Shown here one piece after another: positions 25,703 through 34,146 of a stretch of 50,890 bases of DNA (position 1 is the first letter of the stretch; each line of letters begins with the position of its first letter). The notes under the pieces are model-generated. The model did not search any database. It saw only the letters and a program-made list of their open reading frames with translations, and had not been told where the DNA came from. The DNA is from a virus. Position numbers and translations under genes: made by a program. The stretch lies in the IMG/VR virus record IMGVR_UViG_3300033143_005322, positions 1 through 50,890 of that record. One strand, written 5' to 3'.

Positions 25703-26791
25703 TTACCGTGGTGGTAAATTAGGTGATACATTATTTGGGTCAATAAGCGTTGAACCAAAAGTATTAGCTGCAGTAGGTTTTGCAGGTGCAGAAGAGTTAC
25801 CTTTATTAAATTTCTTATTTCTAGCTATAACAGATAATGCATTAGCATCTGCTTCAAAACCATCTATATCCCAGGTACCATCTGCTGCTCTATATTTTCT
25901 TGCTAATGCTTTAAGATCTGTATTACTCATACCTTGACCTTCAAATTTACCAACTGAATTTACATACCTAGCTCTACTACTTTCATCATCTTCCCAATCC
26001 CATCCTTTAATATCATTAATTGTTAATGCATCTGCAGTAAGATCTAAAGCTTTGCCTTTTTTACTTCCTGCTTTTATATAAGCTAAACTTTTCTTAAATT
26101 TCCTTTCTTCTTTTAATGCTGCTGCTTTTGTTTGTGCTATATCATAGTCAGTAGGAGCAGTAATCCTATTTATAAAATCTGAATGCCCAGAAAGAAGAGC
26201 AGCAGGATTTTTATATTGCTGAGCAAGTTCTTTAGCTCTCTTTGCAAAAATATTTTGCTGAGCTGCTTTAGCTTCAGGAGTTTCAGGTTTAGGCCAACTA
26301 TTAAATTCTTCAGTTAATCTATTTTCATAATCTTGTAAATCTGCTGCATCACCTTGAGTACGTTTAGCTTCATCTAAAATATTTTGATTAACATCTCCAC
26401 GTAAACCAGCAGCTCTACGTGTAGCAGCAGAAGTAGCACGTTCATCTTCTAATACTCCTTGCTGGTTCTCGATAGTAAAATTCTTTATGAGATTACCTAA
26501 ACGAGCTTCTTCTGCAGATCTTGCTTCTCCTGCTACTGCTCTTTCTTCACCAGTTACATCAAATCCCATTTGCTGACGGATATTAGCATTAGTAAGTTCA
26601 TCTCCAACACGGTCAAAAGCTTTCTGCTCTTCTGTGACGCCAGTATCATAAGCATCAGAACGATCCTGTTGGATGTTCTTAAAGATGTTAATCTTATTCA
26701 GTGCTTCACCAATACCTCTTGTGGCACCAAGGCCGGCAACATTACTAGAATGAAAATTAGGAGCTACAACACTTTTCCAGGTAATAGGCAT
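25703..26791 (-). CDS. internal virion protein, 362 aa
   Basis: Helical Ala/Glu/Lys/Arg-rich protein (MPITWKSVVAPNFHSSN, then ATRGIGEALNKI), with a coiled-coil-like middle and a Ser/Pro/Asn-rich tail. The opening 'PITWK-VAPPN-ly' pattern and the position between the 1331-residue protein and a 177-residue protein match internal core proteins of N4-like phages. Likely packaged with the DNA and ejected. GAGGATATTGAT precedes the ATG. Confidence 0.6.
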   Translation of the reverse strand: MPITWKSVVAPNFHSSNVAGLGATRGIGEALNKINIFKNIQQDRSDAYDTGVTEEQKAFDRVGDELTNANIRQQMGFDVTGEERAVAGEARSAEEARLGNLIKNFTIENQQGVLEDERATSAATRRAAGLRGDVNQNILDEAKRTQGDAADLQDYENRLTEEFNSWPKPETPEAKAAQQNIFAKRAKELAQQYKNPAALLSGHSDFINRITAPTDYDIAQTKAAALKEERKFKKSLAYIKAGSKKGKALDLTADALTINDIKGWDWEDDESSRARYVNSVGKFEGQGMSNTDLKALARKYRAADGTWDIDGFEADANALSVIARNKKFNKGNSSAPAKPTAANTFGSTLIDPNNVSPNLPPR

Positions 26792-26801
26792 ATCAATATC
26801 C

Positions 26802-27335
26802 TCAGGCTATAGGAGCTTCACTAAGTGAATTTTCAGCCATATATGATTCTAAATCTTGGGCAGTAATCCCTGGAGTGAGTTTACTAGTATTAGCTGTATG
26901 TATATTACTTCTTTGTCTATCACGTAATTGTGTATTAACTGTTCTAGCTTGATTAGTTAAATTACGATTAGCAAAAGATTTCTGAAATCCAAATTGATCT
27001 TGTGCAAGATCTAATTGATCATTCATAAGACCATATTGAGCTAGGCCTGAAAGTAACTGAGTACCTAAATTCAATACTCCACTATTATCTTTACCACCTA
27101 ATAATATATTAGACCAATCTATACCGCCGCCAGCACCGCCAGCATTAGCCATAATATCGCCTATTTCATAATTAGGTAGAATTGACTCAGCAAAACTAGG
27201 AGCAGAATTAGGGCCTCCAAAAGAATTTAATGCTTCTGCAGACATATTAGGTATTCCTGGTATTAATGGAAGATTATTCCCAGTACCTATATTGTTTGCA
27301 CCAAAAAGATTTTTTCCATAGTCTGTTAAAGCCAT
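26802..27335 (-). CDS. small internal virion or ejection protein, 177 aa
   Basis: The N-terminal half is low complexity (Asn/Gly/Pro/Ala). The second half is a helical segment (QLDLAQDQFGFQKSFANR, then QARTVNTQLRDRQRS) resembling the helix of small podovirus core proteins that sit inside the portal. Its location among other internal virion genes agrees. GGAGAATATT precedes the ATG. Function assigned from layout only. Confidence 0.5.
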   Translation of the reverse strand: MALTDYGKNLFGANNIGTGNNLPLIPGIPNMSAEALNSFGGPNSAPSFAESILPNYEIGDIMANAGGAGGGIDWSNILLGGKDNSGVLNLGTQLLSGLAQYGLMNDQLDLAQDQFGFQKSFANRNLTNQARTVNTQLRDRQRSNIHTANTSKLTPGITAQDLESYMAENSLSEAPIA

Positions 27336-27347
27336 AATATTCTCCAG

Positions 27348-29423
27348 TTAAGCTGTAAACCAATCAGTTGATCCTTGTTCATTTATATTACCTAATAAAT
27401 TACCAAATCCTTGATTAGTTTCAGGAAGCTTTAAAGCAGCATCTACATATAAATCAACAGCTTCAAGTGTAATACTACCAGGGTCAAAATTCAATGTTCT
27501 TTCATAAAAGCCCTCAGGAGATTCATTAGGAACATAATAAATACCAATATCTAAAATAAAAAGAGGATCAAAGGCATAATTCTCTGAACCTAAGAGATCT
27601 CGAGCAGTTTCTAACTCCTCCTGGCGGCTTTGTAATTCAGCATCAAATTCTTCAGTTTCATATTGTAATTCTTTTAATTCTACCTGAATATCTTCGACTT
27701 CAACTTGAAGAATTGAAGATGTAAATCTAAGTGCAGCTTCGGCAAAAGGAAGCCCTTGTACTGAACCACCTGCTCCTCCTAAATTGATAGGTAGGTAAAA
27801 ATAAGCCAATACTAGGAATATTATTCTACCTATTCCTGTTAATTCTCCTGCTATCCATAAAATTGCATAATTAATTGCAATTGCTAAAAATATCTTACCT
27901 ATTAAAAGAACTGCTATTACATAATTACCTGTACCAATTGCTAATGCAATAGCTTTAAAAAGAGTTGTTGCTGTCCCAGCTGAATAAATAGTAATAGCAA
28001 TTGCAGCCACAATTAAAAGAAAATCAAAAAAAGGATTATTTACATACCATGCAACTTCTTCTTCATGGTATGCATAAATACATAAATGTAAAGAATCTAA
28101 AAGAACTATTTCTTCATTTAGATTATTGAGTTCTTGTAATGTTTCAAATTTAAGTGGAATTAATACTGTATCAGTCCATTCATACTCTCCAGCTATAACA
28201 GTTTGACTAGTTAAATTTTTAATTTCTAATTGTTCATAGTGTGTTTCTGAAATTTGATGTTTAATAATCCAATCATTACTATCTGTTTTTTCTTTTTGTA
28301 CATCGCCTACATTTCCAAAAACAGCATTAACAGTTATTAAATCTACATAACTATAAGAAATTTGTTTATTAAATGTAGCTTCATGTACTGTAAAATTATT
28401 TCCATACCAGAACCATCCACCACTGCCGGATTCATAAGCTTCTTTTGTAATAGTAGATACAAAAGATAATTCCCTAAAAAATTTGTATAAATAAAATATA
28501 GATTCTGGAACTTCAGTACTCATATCTAAAGATAAAGTTATAAACGCAGAATATACATCAGCAGCATTTGGATTTTCCATTATTGCATCTGTCAATAAAT
28601 CTAAATCAAGCTGTATTTTATCTAATAATCTTGTAGTTTGAATAGCCTCATTAGAGCCAGGAATTTTATTTACATTTCTCCACCCATTACGTATTACGGC
28701 AATTGGATAAAATGTTCCATCTATTGCAAATGGAGGAGGTGCATCTAATGTAGGATATGTGCCTTCTGAAATTATATAAGTCCAATATACAACATCATCA
28801 GCTGGGTTAGAATCCAGGTGATAACTAATATTATATCGTTGACCATACCCTTCAGAATGATCTACATATAAATCATAAAAATTACCTGGATTAAGTTTTT
28901 CTTCTAAACGGAATTTAAATCGTGCAGGAGGAGTAGAACATTCTGGATTTTCTTCATCATCACAAGATTCTTTAAAATAATAATCTACTCCTCTAAGATT
29001 ATAAACAGTACCGCCTTCAGTTAATTCATTTACTTTTTCAGACCATCCATATGTATCTTGTAAATATTCATAACCTTCATAATCTTGAACTACAGTTACA
29101 ATAGATGCTGTTAGAAGTGTTATAGGACCTCCTTCTATAGCTTCAATAACATCTATTACAGCTTGATCATCTACATCATAAAAACTAGATGTACTTGTAG
29201 GAAGGCCACGGTAGTATTTATTCTCACCGTAGTTTAAATAACTTCTACCTTTTGCTGAGAAATTTGTAAGTGATGCTAATTGAAGATGTGTAACAATATC
29301 TTCATTACCAAAAATAGCTGTACTAATAGCATCTCTTAAAGTATTAGGAAAATCCTCTGGATCAAATAATTTACTATTTGATACTTGTACATATTTTTCA
29401 GTTGAATCACTAAACCAACCCAC
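27348..29423 (-). CDS. virion protein with transmembrane cluster, 691 aa
   Basis: The first 450 residues are a Tyr/Asp/Glu-rich beta/alpha region. Residues about 470-575 contain three or four strongly hydrophobic segments (FFDFLLIVAAIAITIY; NYVIAVLLIGKIFLAIAI; IIFLVLAYFYLPI). Then comes a coiled coil (QVELKELQYETEEFDAEL) and a C-terminal domain. Membrane segments in a structural block suggest a protein ejected into the cell envelope to form part of the DNA channel. I cannot name the family; N4 gp53 has a comparable place. Confidence 0.6.
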   Translation of the reverse strand: MGWFSDSTEKYVQVSNSKLFDPEDFPNTLRDAISTAIFGNEDIVTHLQLASLTNFSAKGRSYLNYGENKYYRGLPTSTSSFYDVDDQAVIDVIEAIEGGPITLLTASIVTVVQDYEGYEYLQDTYGWSEKVNELTEGGTVYNLRGVDYYFKESCDDEENPECSTPPARFKFRLEEKLNPGNFYDLYVDHSEGYGQRYNISYHLDSNPADDVVYWTYIISEGTYPTLDAPPPFAIDGTFYPIAVIRNGWRNVNKIPGSNEAIQTTRLLDKIQLDLDLLTDAIMENPNAADVYSAFITLSLDMSTEVPESIFYLYKFFRELSFVSTITKEAYESGSGGWFWYGNNFTVHEATFNKQISYSYVDLITVNAVFGNVGDVQKEKTDSNDWIIKHQISETHYEQLEIKNLTSQTVIAGEYEWTDTVLIPLKFETLQELNNLNEEIVLLDSLHLCIYAYHEEEVAWYVNNPFFDFLLIVAAIAITIYSAGTATTLFKAIALAIGTGNYVIAVLLIGKIFLAIAINYAILWIAGELTGIGRIIFLVLAYFYLPINLGGAGGSVQGLPFAEAALRFTSSILQVEVEDIQVELKELQYETEEFDAELQSRQEELETARDLLGSENYAFDPLFILDIGIYYVPNESPEGFYERTLNFDPGSITLEAVDLYVDAALKLPETNQGFGNLLGNINEQGSTDWFTA

Positions 29424-29435
29424 GGATTACATCCT

Positions 29436-30095
29436 TTATGGCAGTATGCTAGCTAAACCAATGCCTTGCCTTGCTTTATCTATTACTGTAGTAATATCAT
29501 CATTAGTTAATCCAGAAGGTTCTGGTTCATTCTCGTCAGTAGTTCTACGAACACTCCAAGAATCGGTGCAGATTTTAGCTAAATCTTGTTCTGCTTTCCG
29601 TGCAAAACCGTTTGTTTGTGCTTCTAATAGAGTTTTCTGTTGACCAATCATACCTGCAACAGGAAAACTATTTACTGTATTATTAATTTGAGCTTCTTCA
29701 GTAAGTTTCTTTTGCTCAAGTAATGCAATTTCTGCAGCTAATTTACTAGCTTGATTAGTAAGTACATCTGCTTGTAATGCTGCATTAATTGTTTGCTGTT
29801 GTACTAATGCAAGCTCAGCTGCAGTCTTATCTTTTTGAGCATTAGTAAGCTCAATTTCAGCAAGAATTTTATTTTCTTGTGCTGTTAAAAGTGCTGAACC
29901 CAGGAGAAATTGAATACTCTGGGTAATAGCAGATTCCATACTACCTAAATAAACTTTAGCGTACTCGGTATCTTTAATACGATCCTCAGAATATTCCTGA
30001 GCAAGCCGTATATCAATACTAGACATTAATTCATCAAATACACCAATACCATTTAAGGTACCTGTGGTAAGTTCAGAAACTGCTATTCCCGTCAT
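29436..30095 (-). CDS. coiled-coil virion protein, 219 aa
   Basis: After a short N-terminal region (MTGIAVSELTTGTLNGIG), residues about 60-160 form a long Ala/Leu/Gln/Glu-rich coiled coil (AEIELTNAQKDKTAAELA, then LAAEIALLEQKKLTEEA). A short C-terminal helix follows. Proteins of this size and pattern lie between the capsid and ejection genes of many N4-like and marine podoviruses and are thought to be virion parts. Exact role unknown. Confidence 0.6.
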   Translation of the reverse strand: MTGIAVSELTTGTLNGIGVFDELMSSIDIRLAQEYSEDRIKDTEYAKVYLGSMESAITQSIQFLLGSALLTAQENKILAEIELTNAQKDKTAAELALVQQQTINAALQADVLTNQASKLAAEIALLEQKKLTEEAQINNTVNSFPVAGMIGQQKTLLEAQTNGFARKAEQDLAKICTDSWSVRRTTDENEPEPSGLTNDDITTVIDKARQGIGLASILP

Positions 30096-30099
30096 ATCC

Positions 30100-30789
30100 T
30101 TATTCCTTTCCTATTGTGCCGGCCATTGCTTGCTGGCGCCTTAAATCATCCAATTCTTTTAATGTAAGAGGATCCATAATTTCAATAGCAAATTCCCTAA
30201 CAAGACGATGACGTTTAATAGGTCGTCCTCGAGAATCTTTTCCTGATATAAAATGTTCTACAAATTTACGTTCCTGAAGCATATCCAACATCATTTGTGG
30301 AATGTGCCAACCATTATCAACATTAAATGGAACGAATTTTTTAAATGTACCTACTACAGAATTACTAACAGTAAATATTTCACCTTCCCATGCTTTTTTA
30401 ACGGGATTCATGCAAGTTACTCGAATACGTATAAGTTTACCTGCTTGCTTACGTAATCGTACTTTACGAGCTGATGCAGATTCTTTCCTAGATGTTTTTT
30501 GATATGTTTCAGTTTGAGGAGCATCAGGAAGCATATCTATATGCTTTTCTGCTACTTTCTCTTGTACTTTTTCTTTAATTACTTCTTCGGCAGGTTTATT
30601 AAGTTGTTCATTAACACGTTCTTTAAGCTTAATTAAACCAATTTTAGGATGGTATTTTAAACCAATAGTATCTGCTCGTGCTTTTAATGCTATAAGTTCA
30701 GCTTTATCTTTATCTACCTGGGTAGGTTCAGTGCTTTCAGTAGTGGTTGTCTCTTCATTGAGATCTTCCGGCTTTTCTAATTCAGACAT
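30100..30789 (-). CDS. virion-associated protein with SAP-like N-terminal helix pair, 229 aa
   Basis: A Glu/Thr-rich leader is followed by ELIALKARADTIGLKYH and LIKLKERVNEQLNK, which resembles the two-helix SAP/HeH fold, then a basic linker (SARKVRLRKQAGKLI) and a compact beta domain (NPVKKAWEGEIFTVSN, then WHIPQMMLDMLQERK). This domain order is common in the gene following the major capsid protein in N4-like phages. It may bind nucleic acid or the capsid. It is separated from the capsid gene by two strong hairpins. Confidence 0.6.
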   Translation of the reverse strand: MSELEKPEDLNEETTTTESTEPTQVDKDKAELIALKARADTIGLKYHPKIGLIKLKERVNEQLNKPAEEVIKEKVQEKVAEKHIDMLPDAPQTETYQKTSRKESASARKVRLRKQAGKLIRIRVTCMNPVKKAWEGEIFTVSNSVVGTFKKFVPFNVDNGWHIPQMMLDMLQERKFVEHFISGKDSRGRPIKRHRLVREFAIEIMDPLTLKELDDLRRQQAMAGTIGKE

Positions 30790-30809
30790 AATATTTTCCT
30801 ATCTTGATG

Positions 30810-30883
30810 AAGGGGGTGACACCCCTTTGATAATGTAAACCTTCACCTTCCCACCTACGGGGGCTGAAGCCCCCTTCGGTGGG
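30810..30883 (-). terminator. two strong hairpins downstream of the capsid gene
   Basis: On the minus strand, just after the capsid stop, an outer stem CCCACC/GGTGGG encloses an inner stem GGGGGC/GCCCCC with a 4-base loop; the two helices are joined by 3-base internal loops on each side (30850-30883). About 20 bases further lies AGGGGT-GTC-ACCCCC (30810-30828). No U-run follows either stem. They probably limit read-through or protect the 3' end of an abundant capsid mRNA. Confidence 0.65.
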
Positions 30884-30907
30884 TCGGTTCAGGAGAGAGG
30901 TACTAAC

Positions 30908-32491
30908 TTACCACTCAGCAGCTACCTTACATAATGCAATACGTTCTGGACGCAGCACCATGTAACCGTAGTAGAACTTCAATGAACTGAAGCCCATTTC
31001 GCCAAAGGGATCGTCAGCAGAATAAGAAATGTCGGATTCAGGCTTAACATTTTTAATCTTAAACTTCGTAGTTTTACCATCGGTCTGGAAACCAATAGTA
31101 GTGAATGATGCATCACCAACAACCAGCATTGGATATACATTATAGTAACCACCAGTTTCACGGTAACCATCATTGGTAGTTACAGCTGCACCACGAGTAC
31201 CAGCAGCGCCGGCACCTGACCAATGCATCATCTCAGGAACTACAACTATCCGAAAACCACCAACGGTACCAATTTCACCATTAATAGTATTAGGATTGCC
31301 CTGAGCATCACCAGCATGTGCATAGTGCTCAACACCAATAAATGCCTGATTACTAAAACTATCCTGCATCTTCTTGATAGTAGGAACCAGTTCAGAACCA
31401 ATATACATGATACGGGCGCCATTAATGACACGAGTATCAATCATACGGGAACCAGTAATAACCTTGGTCTGTTTAGGACAACGATTATTATCCAGGTCAA
31501 TCTCTAAACGCATGAGATCTTCCCAAGTGATAATGGAAGGTGTAGAACCATTTTCACCCGTAATAGTGGCAGAAGAAGTAGCATCACCACCATAACGAAC
31601 AACACCAGCACTATTCAGCAGATCAATCTGTAACAGATCCTCTGTGATTTCGTTACCAGCATTCAGAAGCTCACGAGTACAATGCATATCAAGTTCTGCA
31701 TCCGTGTCGAAGTCCATAGACTCCTTAGTGTAATCATAGTAAATACCATATTTTTCAATGGTACCTTCTAAATCAACACGCTTCATACCGATACGGTTAA
31801 CCTTACCACCAGATTCTGACAGTGTAGGCATCTTATCAGTAATAGTACCAACGTCCTTACTAGAACCATACAGATTACCAGCTTCCATAACACCGAGAGC
31901 ATCGCCAAGAACGATCAATGCTGCTGAATCAGCTGCATCATCAAGATCAGGGAAACGATAACCTAATACATAGGCTAAACCGTCAGTTTCATTGATAAGA
32001 TCAAAGAACTTCAGGTCATCAGTACCACCAACAGCAGTTAAACCAAGACCACCACCAGCAACTGCTTCTTCACACCATGCAATGAAGAGGGTAATTGCAG
32101 CAGCGGCTGCAGCAGCTTGAGAAACACCTTCACCCGTAATGTAACGAATAGTACCTACACTATGAGAATAAAAAGGTGAGCCAACTGGAATAGCACCATC
32201 TGACGTTGTAACTGGAATTGATGTGCGCTGATTGGTAGTAGCAGCATCAGCATCAATACCTTGGTCATTAATATTAGCATTATCCAGAACTGGCAGATAA
32301 TGATAACGTTTAATCTTCTTACCCATGTGCTTCGGCATAGAAATAACATCAGCCAGGGGAGAGAAGTACTGTTCTTTCTTCAGCTCAATAAGAGCCTTCT
32401 TTTGATAGTAATCAGTACGAAACTGAGTACCTACAGTTGAGTCTGCAGCTGTACCGGTACGATCACCGGTTGGATCATTATATGTACCCAT
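30908..32491 (-). CDS. major capsid protein (N4 gp56 family)
   Basis: 527 residues of N4 gp56-like HK97-fold major capsid protein. It opens MGTYNDPTGDRTGTAADS and QYFSPLADVISMPKHMGK, which is the typical N-arm/E-loop region, and later shows the gp56 segments GIYYDYTKESMDFDTD, ELLNAGNEITEDLLQ, and C-terminal SSLKFYYGYMVLRPERIA. Codons are more C-ending than in neighbours, as for an abundant protein. It is longer than the about 400-residue N4 protein; the extra part appears to lie around residues 110-210 (Ala/Gly-rich, SQAAAAAAAITLFIAW) and may be a surface domain. It is followed by strong hairpins. Confidence 0.9.
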   Translation of the reverse strand: MGTYNDPTGDRTGTAADSTVGTQFRTDYYQKKALIELKKEQYFSPLADVISMPKHMGKKIKRYHYLPVLDNANINDQGIDADAATTNQRTSIPVTTSDGAIPVGSPFYSHSVGTIRYITGEGVSQAAAAAAAITLFIAWCEEAVAGGGLGLTAVGGTDDLKFFDLINETDGLAYVLGYRFPDLDDAADSAALIVLGDALGVMEAGNLYGSSKDVGTITDKMPTLSESGGKVNRIGMKRVDLEGTIEKYGIYYDYTKESMDFDTDAELDMHCTRELLNAGNEITEDLLQIDLLNSAGVVRYGGDATSSATITGENGSTPSIITWEDLMRLEIDLDNNRCPKQTKVITGSRMIDTRVINGARIMYIGSELVPTIKKMQDSFSNQAFIGVEHYAHAGDAQGNPNTINGEIGTVGGFRIVVVPEMMHWSGAGAAGTRGAAVTTNDGYRETGGYYNVYPMLVVGDASFTTIGFQTDGKTTKFKIKNVKPESDISYSADDPFGEMGFSSLKFYYGYMVLRPERIALCKVAAEW

Positions 32492-32514
32492 TTGAGTTCA
32501 CCATTTAAGTAAAG

Positions 32515-33690
32515 TTAGAGAAAATCGTCACTAGCTACTTTCTCGAAATCAGAATCAGACATAGCTAGAGGATTATATTTCTCTTCCTTTTTGCTACCAC
32601 TTGATTTTGAACGAGTAGTACTAGCGGCACGTTTTTTGTGCTTAAGTTTAGGATCATCCTGAGTCTCATTAGTTGAAGTAGTAGTGGTAGTTTCTTCAGT
32701 AGTTTGGGAATTAGTTGTTTTAAAACCTCCCCGCTTCTGAATAGCATCACCTACTTGCTTATAAGCCTCTAGGTCCGAAAGTCCTGCGAGCCTCCCTAGC
32801 ATACGTTCACTATCTATTACATCTGTAATTTGATCAAATATGCCATTGCCTATCTGTTCATTGATTACTTTAATAATATTAGGAGTATCGATCAGGATTT
32901 TCTTACTGGACGCATCCCACTTAGTGCCGATAATATCAATAGTCCTTTGGAAAGTAGGTGTGTCTCGAATTTCATCGAGGACCCCATCCAAATCGACTTC
33001 TTTATCATTAACAGTGTAAGTATTGGGTGTGTAGTCAGTATCCTTATCGGTATCAATATCCAGTGGGTCTATACCACTTTCTTTGATAAATTTCTGTACA
33101 GCCTCTGGATTTTTCTTATCCAGGTCAATTAAATAACTTAATTTCTCTTCATCGAGAAGTTCGTTATTTTCGAGCATCTTCATAAGTCGAAGATTGGGCT
33201 TAAGTGCAGCCATCTTCTTCGTATAATTTGCTCCCATCTGCATTAAGTGAATAGCATCATCGACACTATTAACTTGTATATTCTTACCATTCGCTTTGAA
33301 TGGAGTTAATAACTTCTCATACTCTGTTTTATAATCTACAGTAGTATCAGTTTCGGTTTTGGTTTCTTTAGTCTCTTCAGTTTCTTCTTCAGAAGTATCT
33401 TTTCTTTCCTGAGTCTCTTCTTCCTTTGTCTCAGTATCCTCTGTAGAAGTTTCTGTTGTTTTTGTTTCTTCATCCTCTTCCGTTTTAGAAGTATCTACTT
33501 CTTCCTCGGTTTCGGCAGCGTCTTCTTCCGTCTTTTGCAATTCTTCGCCATCAGTAGTTTCCTCTGTGGTTTCTTTAGTAGTATCAGACGTAGTATCAGT
33601 AGACTCTTCAGAAGTAATTTCTTCTTCAGGTTCAGGCTGATCTAAAAAATCTGCATCAGATAAAGTTAATGGGTTAACCTTGGCATTCAT
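32515..33690 (-). CDS. capsid scaffold protein, 391 aa
   Basis: The N-terminal third is extremely acidic and low-complexity (Glu/Thr/Asp/Ser), the middle is helical (TEYEKLLTPFKANGKN, then DEEKLSYLIDLDKKNP), and the end is basic (KHKKRAASTTRSKSSG). This composition and the place between portal-side genes and the capsid gene are typical of podovirus scaffolds. Both ends carry a related motif: NPLTLSDADFLD at residues 6-17 and NPLAMSDSDFEK near the C-terminus. Confidence 0.75.
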   Translation of the reverse strand: MNAKVNPLTLSDADFLDQPEPEEEITSEESTDTTSDTTKETTEETTDGEELQKTEEDAAETEEEVDTSKTEEDEETKTTETSTEDTETKEEETQERKDTSEEETEETKETKTETDTTVDYKTEYEKLLTPFKANGKNIQVNSVDDAIHLMQMGANYTKKMAALKPNLRLMKMLENNELLDEEKLSYLIDLDKKNPEAVQKFIKESGIDPLDIDTDKDTDYTPNTYTVNDKEVDLDGVLDEIRDTPTFQRTIDIIGTKWDASSKKILIDTPNIIKVINEQIGNGIFDQITDVIDSERMLGRLAGLSDLEAYKQVGDAIQKRGGFKTTNSQTTEETTTTTSTNETQDDPKLKHKKRAASTTRSKSSGSKKEEKYNPLAMSDSDFEKVASDDFL

Positions 33691-34040
33691 TGTGATGCCT
33701 CTTTCAGAATCTCTTCACGAGTTTCTTCAGATTCCTGCAATGTTTTCCTGGCCATATTACCCATTACAATAATACCGTTAAAATGTCTTTTCAAATAACC
33801 TATAGCAATTATAGCGTTATCCATATCTTTCTGTATATCAGCACTTTCCATACCAGGCTGACTTTTCGATAAAACTACCCTACTTGCTTCATCTATAAAA
33901 TAACCATCAGTAATAACTGATTTAAAATCTGCAGTTTTACTTAAACGTATTAAAGTATCTGCTTTATCTATAATACCCTGTGCTTGTTTTATACTAATTT
34001 CTAATTCTTCTATCTGACCATCAATATCATTCATATCCAT
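33687..34040 (-). CDS. small helical protein between scaffold and portal genes, 117 aa
   Basis: The ATG at 34040 (MDMNDIDGQIEELEISI) is chosen because GAGGAAAG lies just upstream; a longer frame starts at 34070. The protein is helical with a coiled-coil start and an ending KTLQESEETREEILKEA. Its stop overlaps the scaffold start (ATGA). N4 gp57/gp58 have the same position; function unknown, perhaps head assembly. Confidence 0.6.
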   Translation of the reverse strand: MDMNDIDGQIEELEISIKQAQGIIDKADTLIRLSKTADFKSVITDGYFIDEASRVVLSKSQPGMESADIQKDMDNAIIAIGYLKRHFNGIIVMGNMARKTLQESEETREEILKEASQ

Positions 34041-34099
34041 GCTACTTTCCTCTTGTGTCCTCAAATACATGTCGTATTGAGATAATGGTTAATTTAAAT

Positions 34100-34130
34100 G
34101 AGTACTACTGAATACAGTTATGTTGTACTC
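34100..34130 (-). other. hairpin between portal and downstream gene
   Basis: GAGTAC/GTACTC (34100-34105 with 34125-34130) encloses a second stem ACTG/CAGT around a 4-base loop. It sits in the largest gap of this part of the late operon (34041-34146). No terminator-like U-run follows on the minus strand. It could be an mRNA processing site setting portal and scaffold/capsid levels apart. Confidence 0.4.
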
Positions 34131-34146
34131 CCTTTTATTAACAAAA

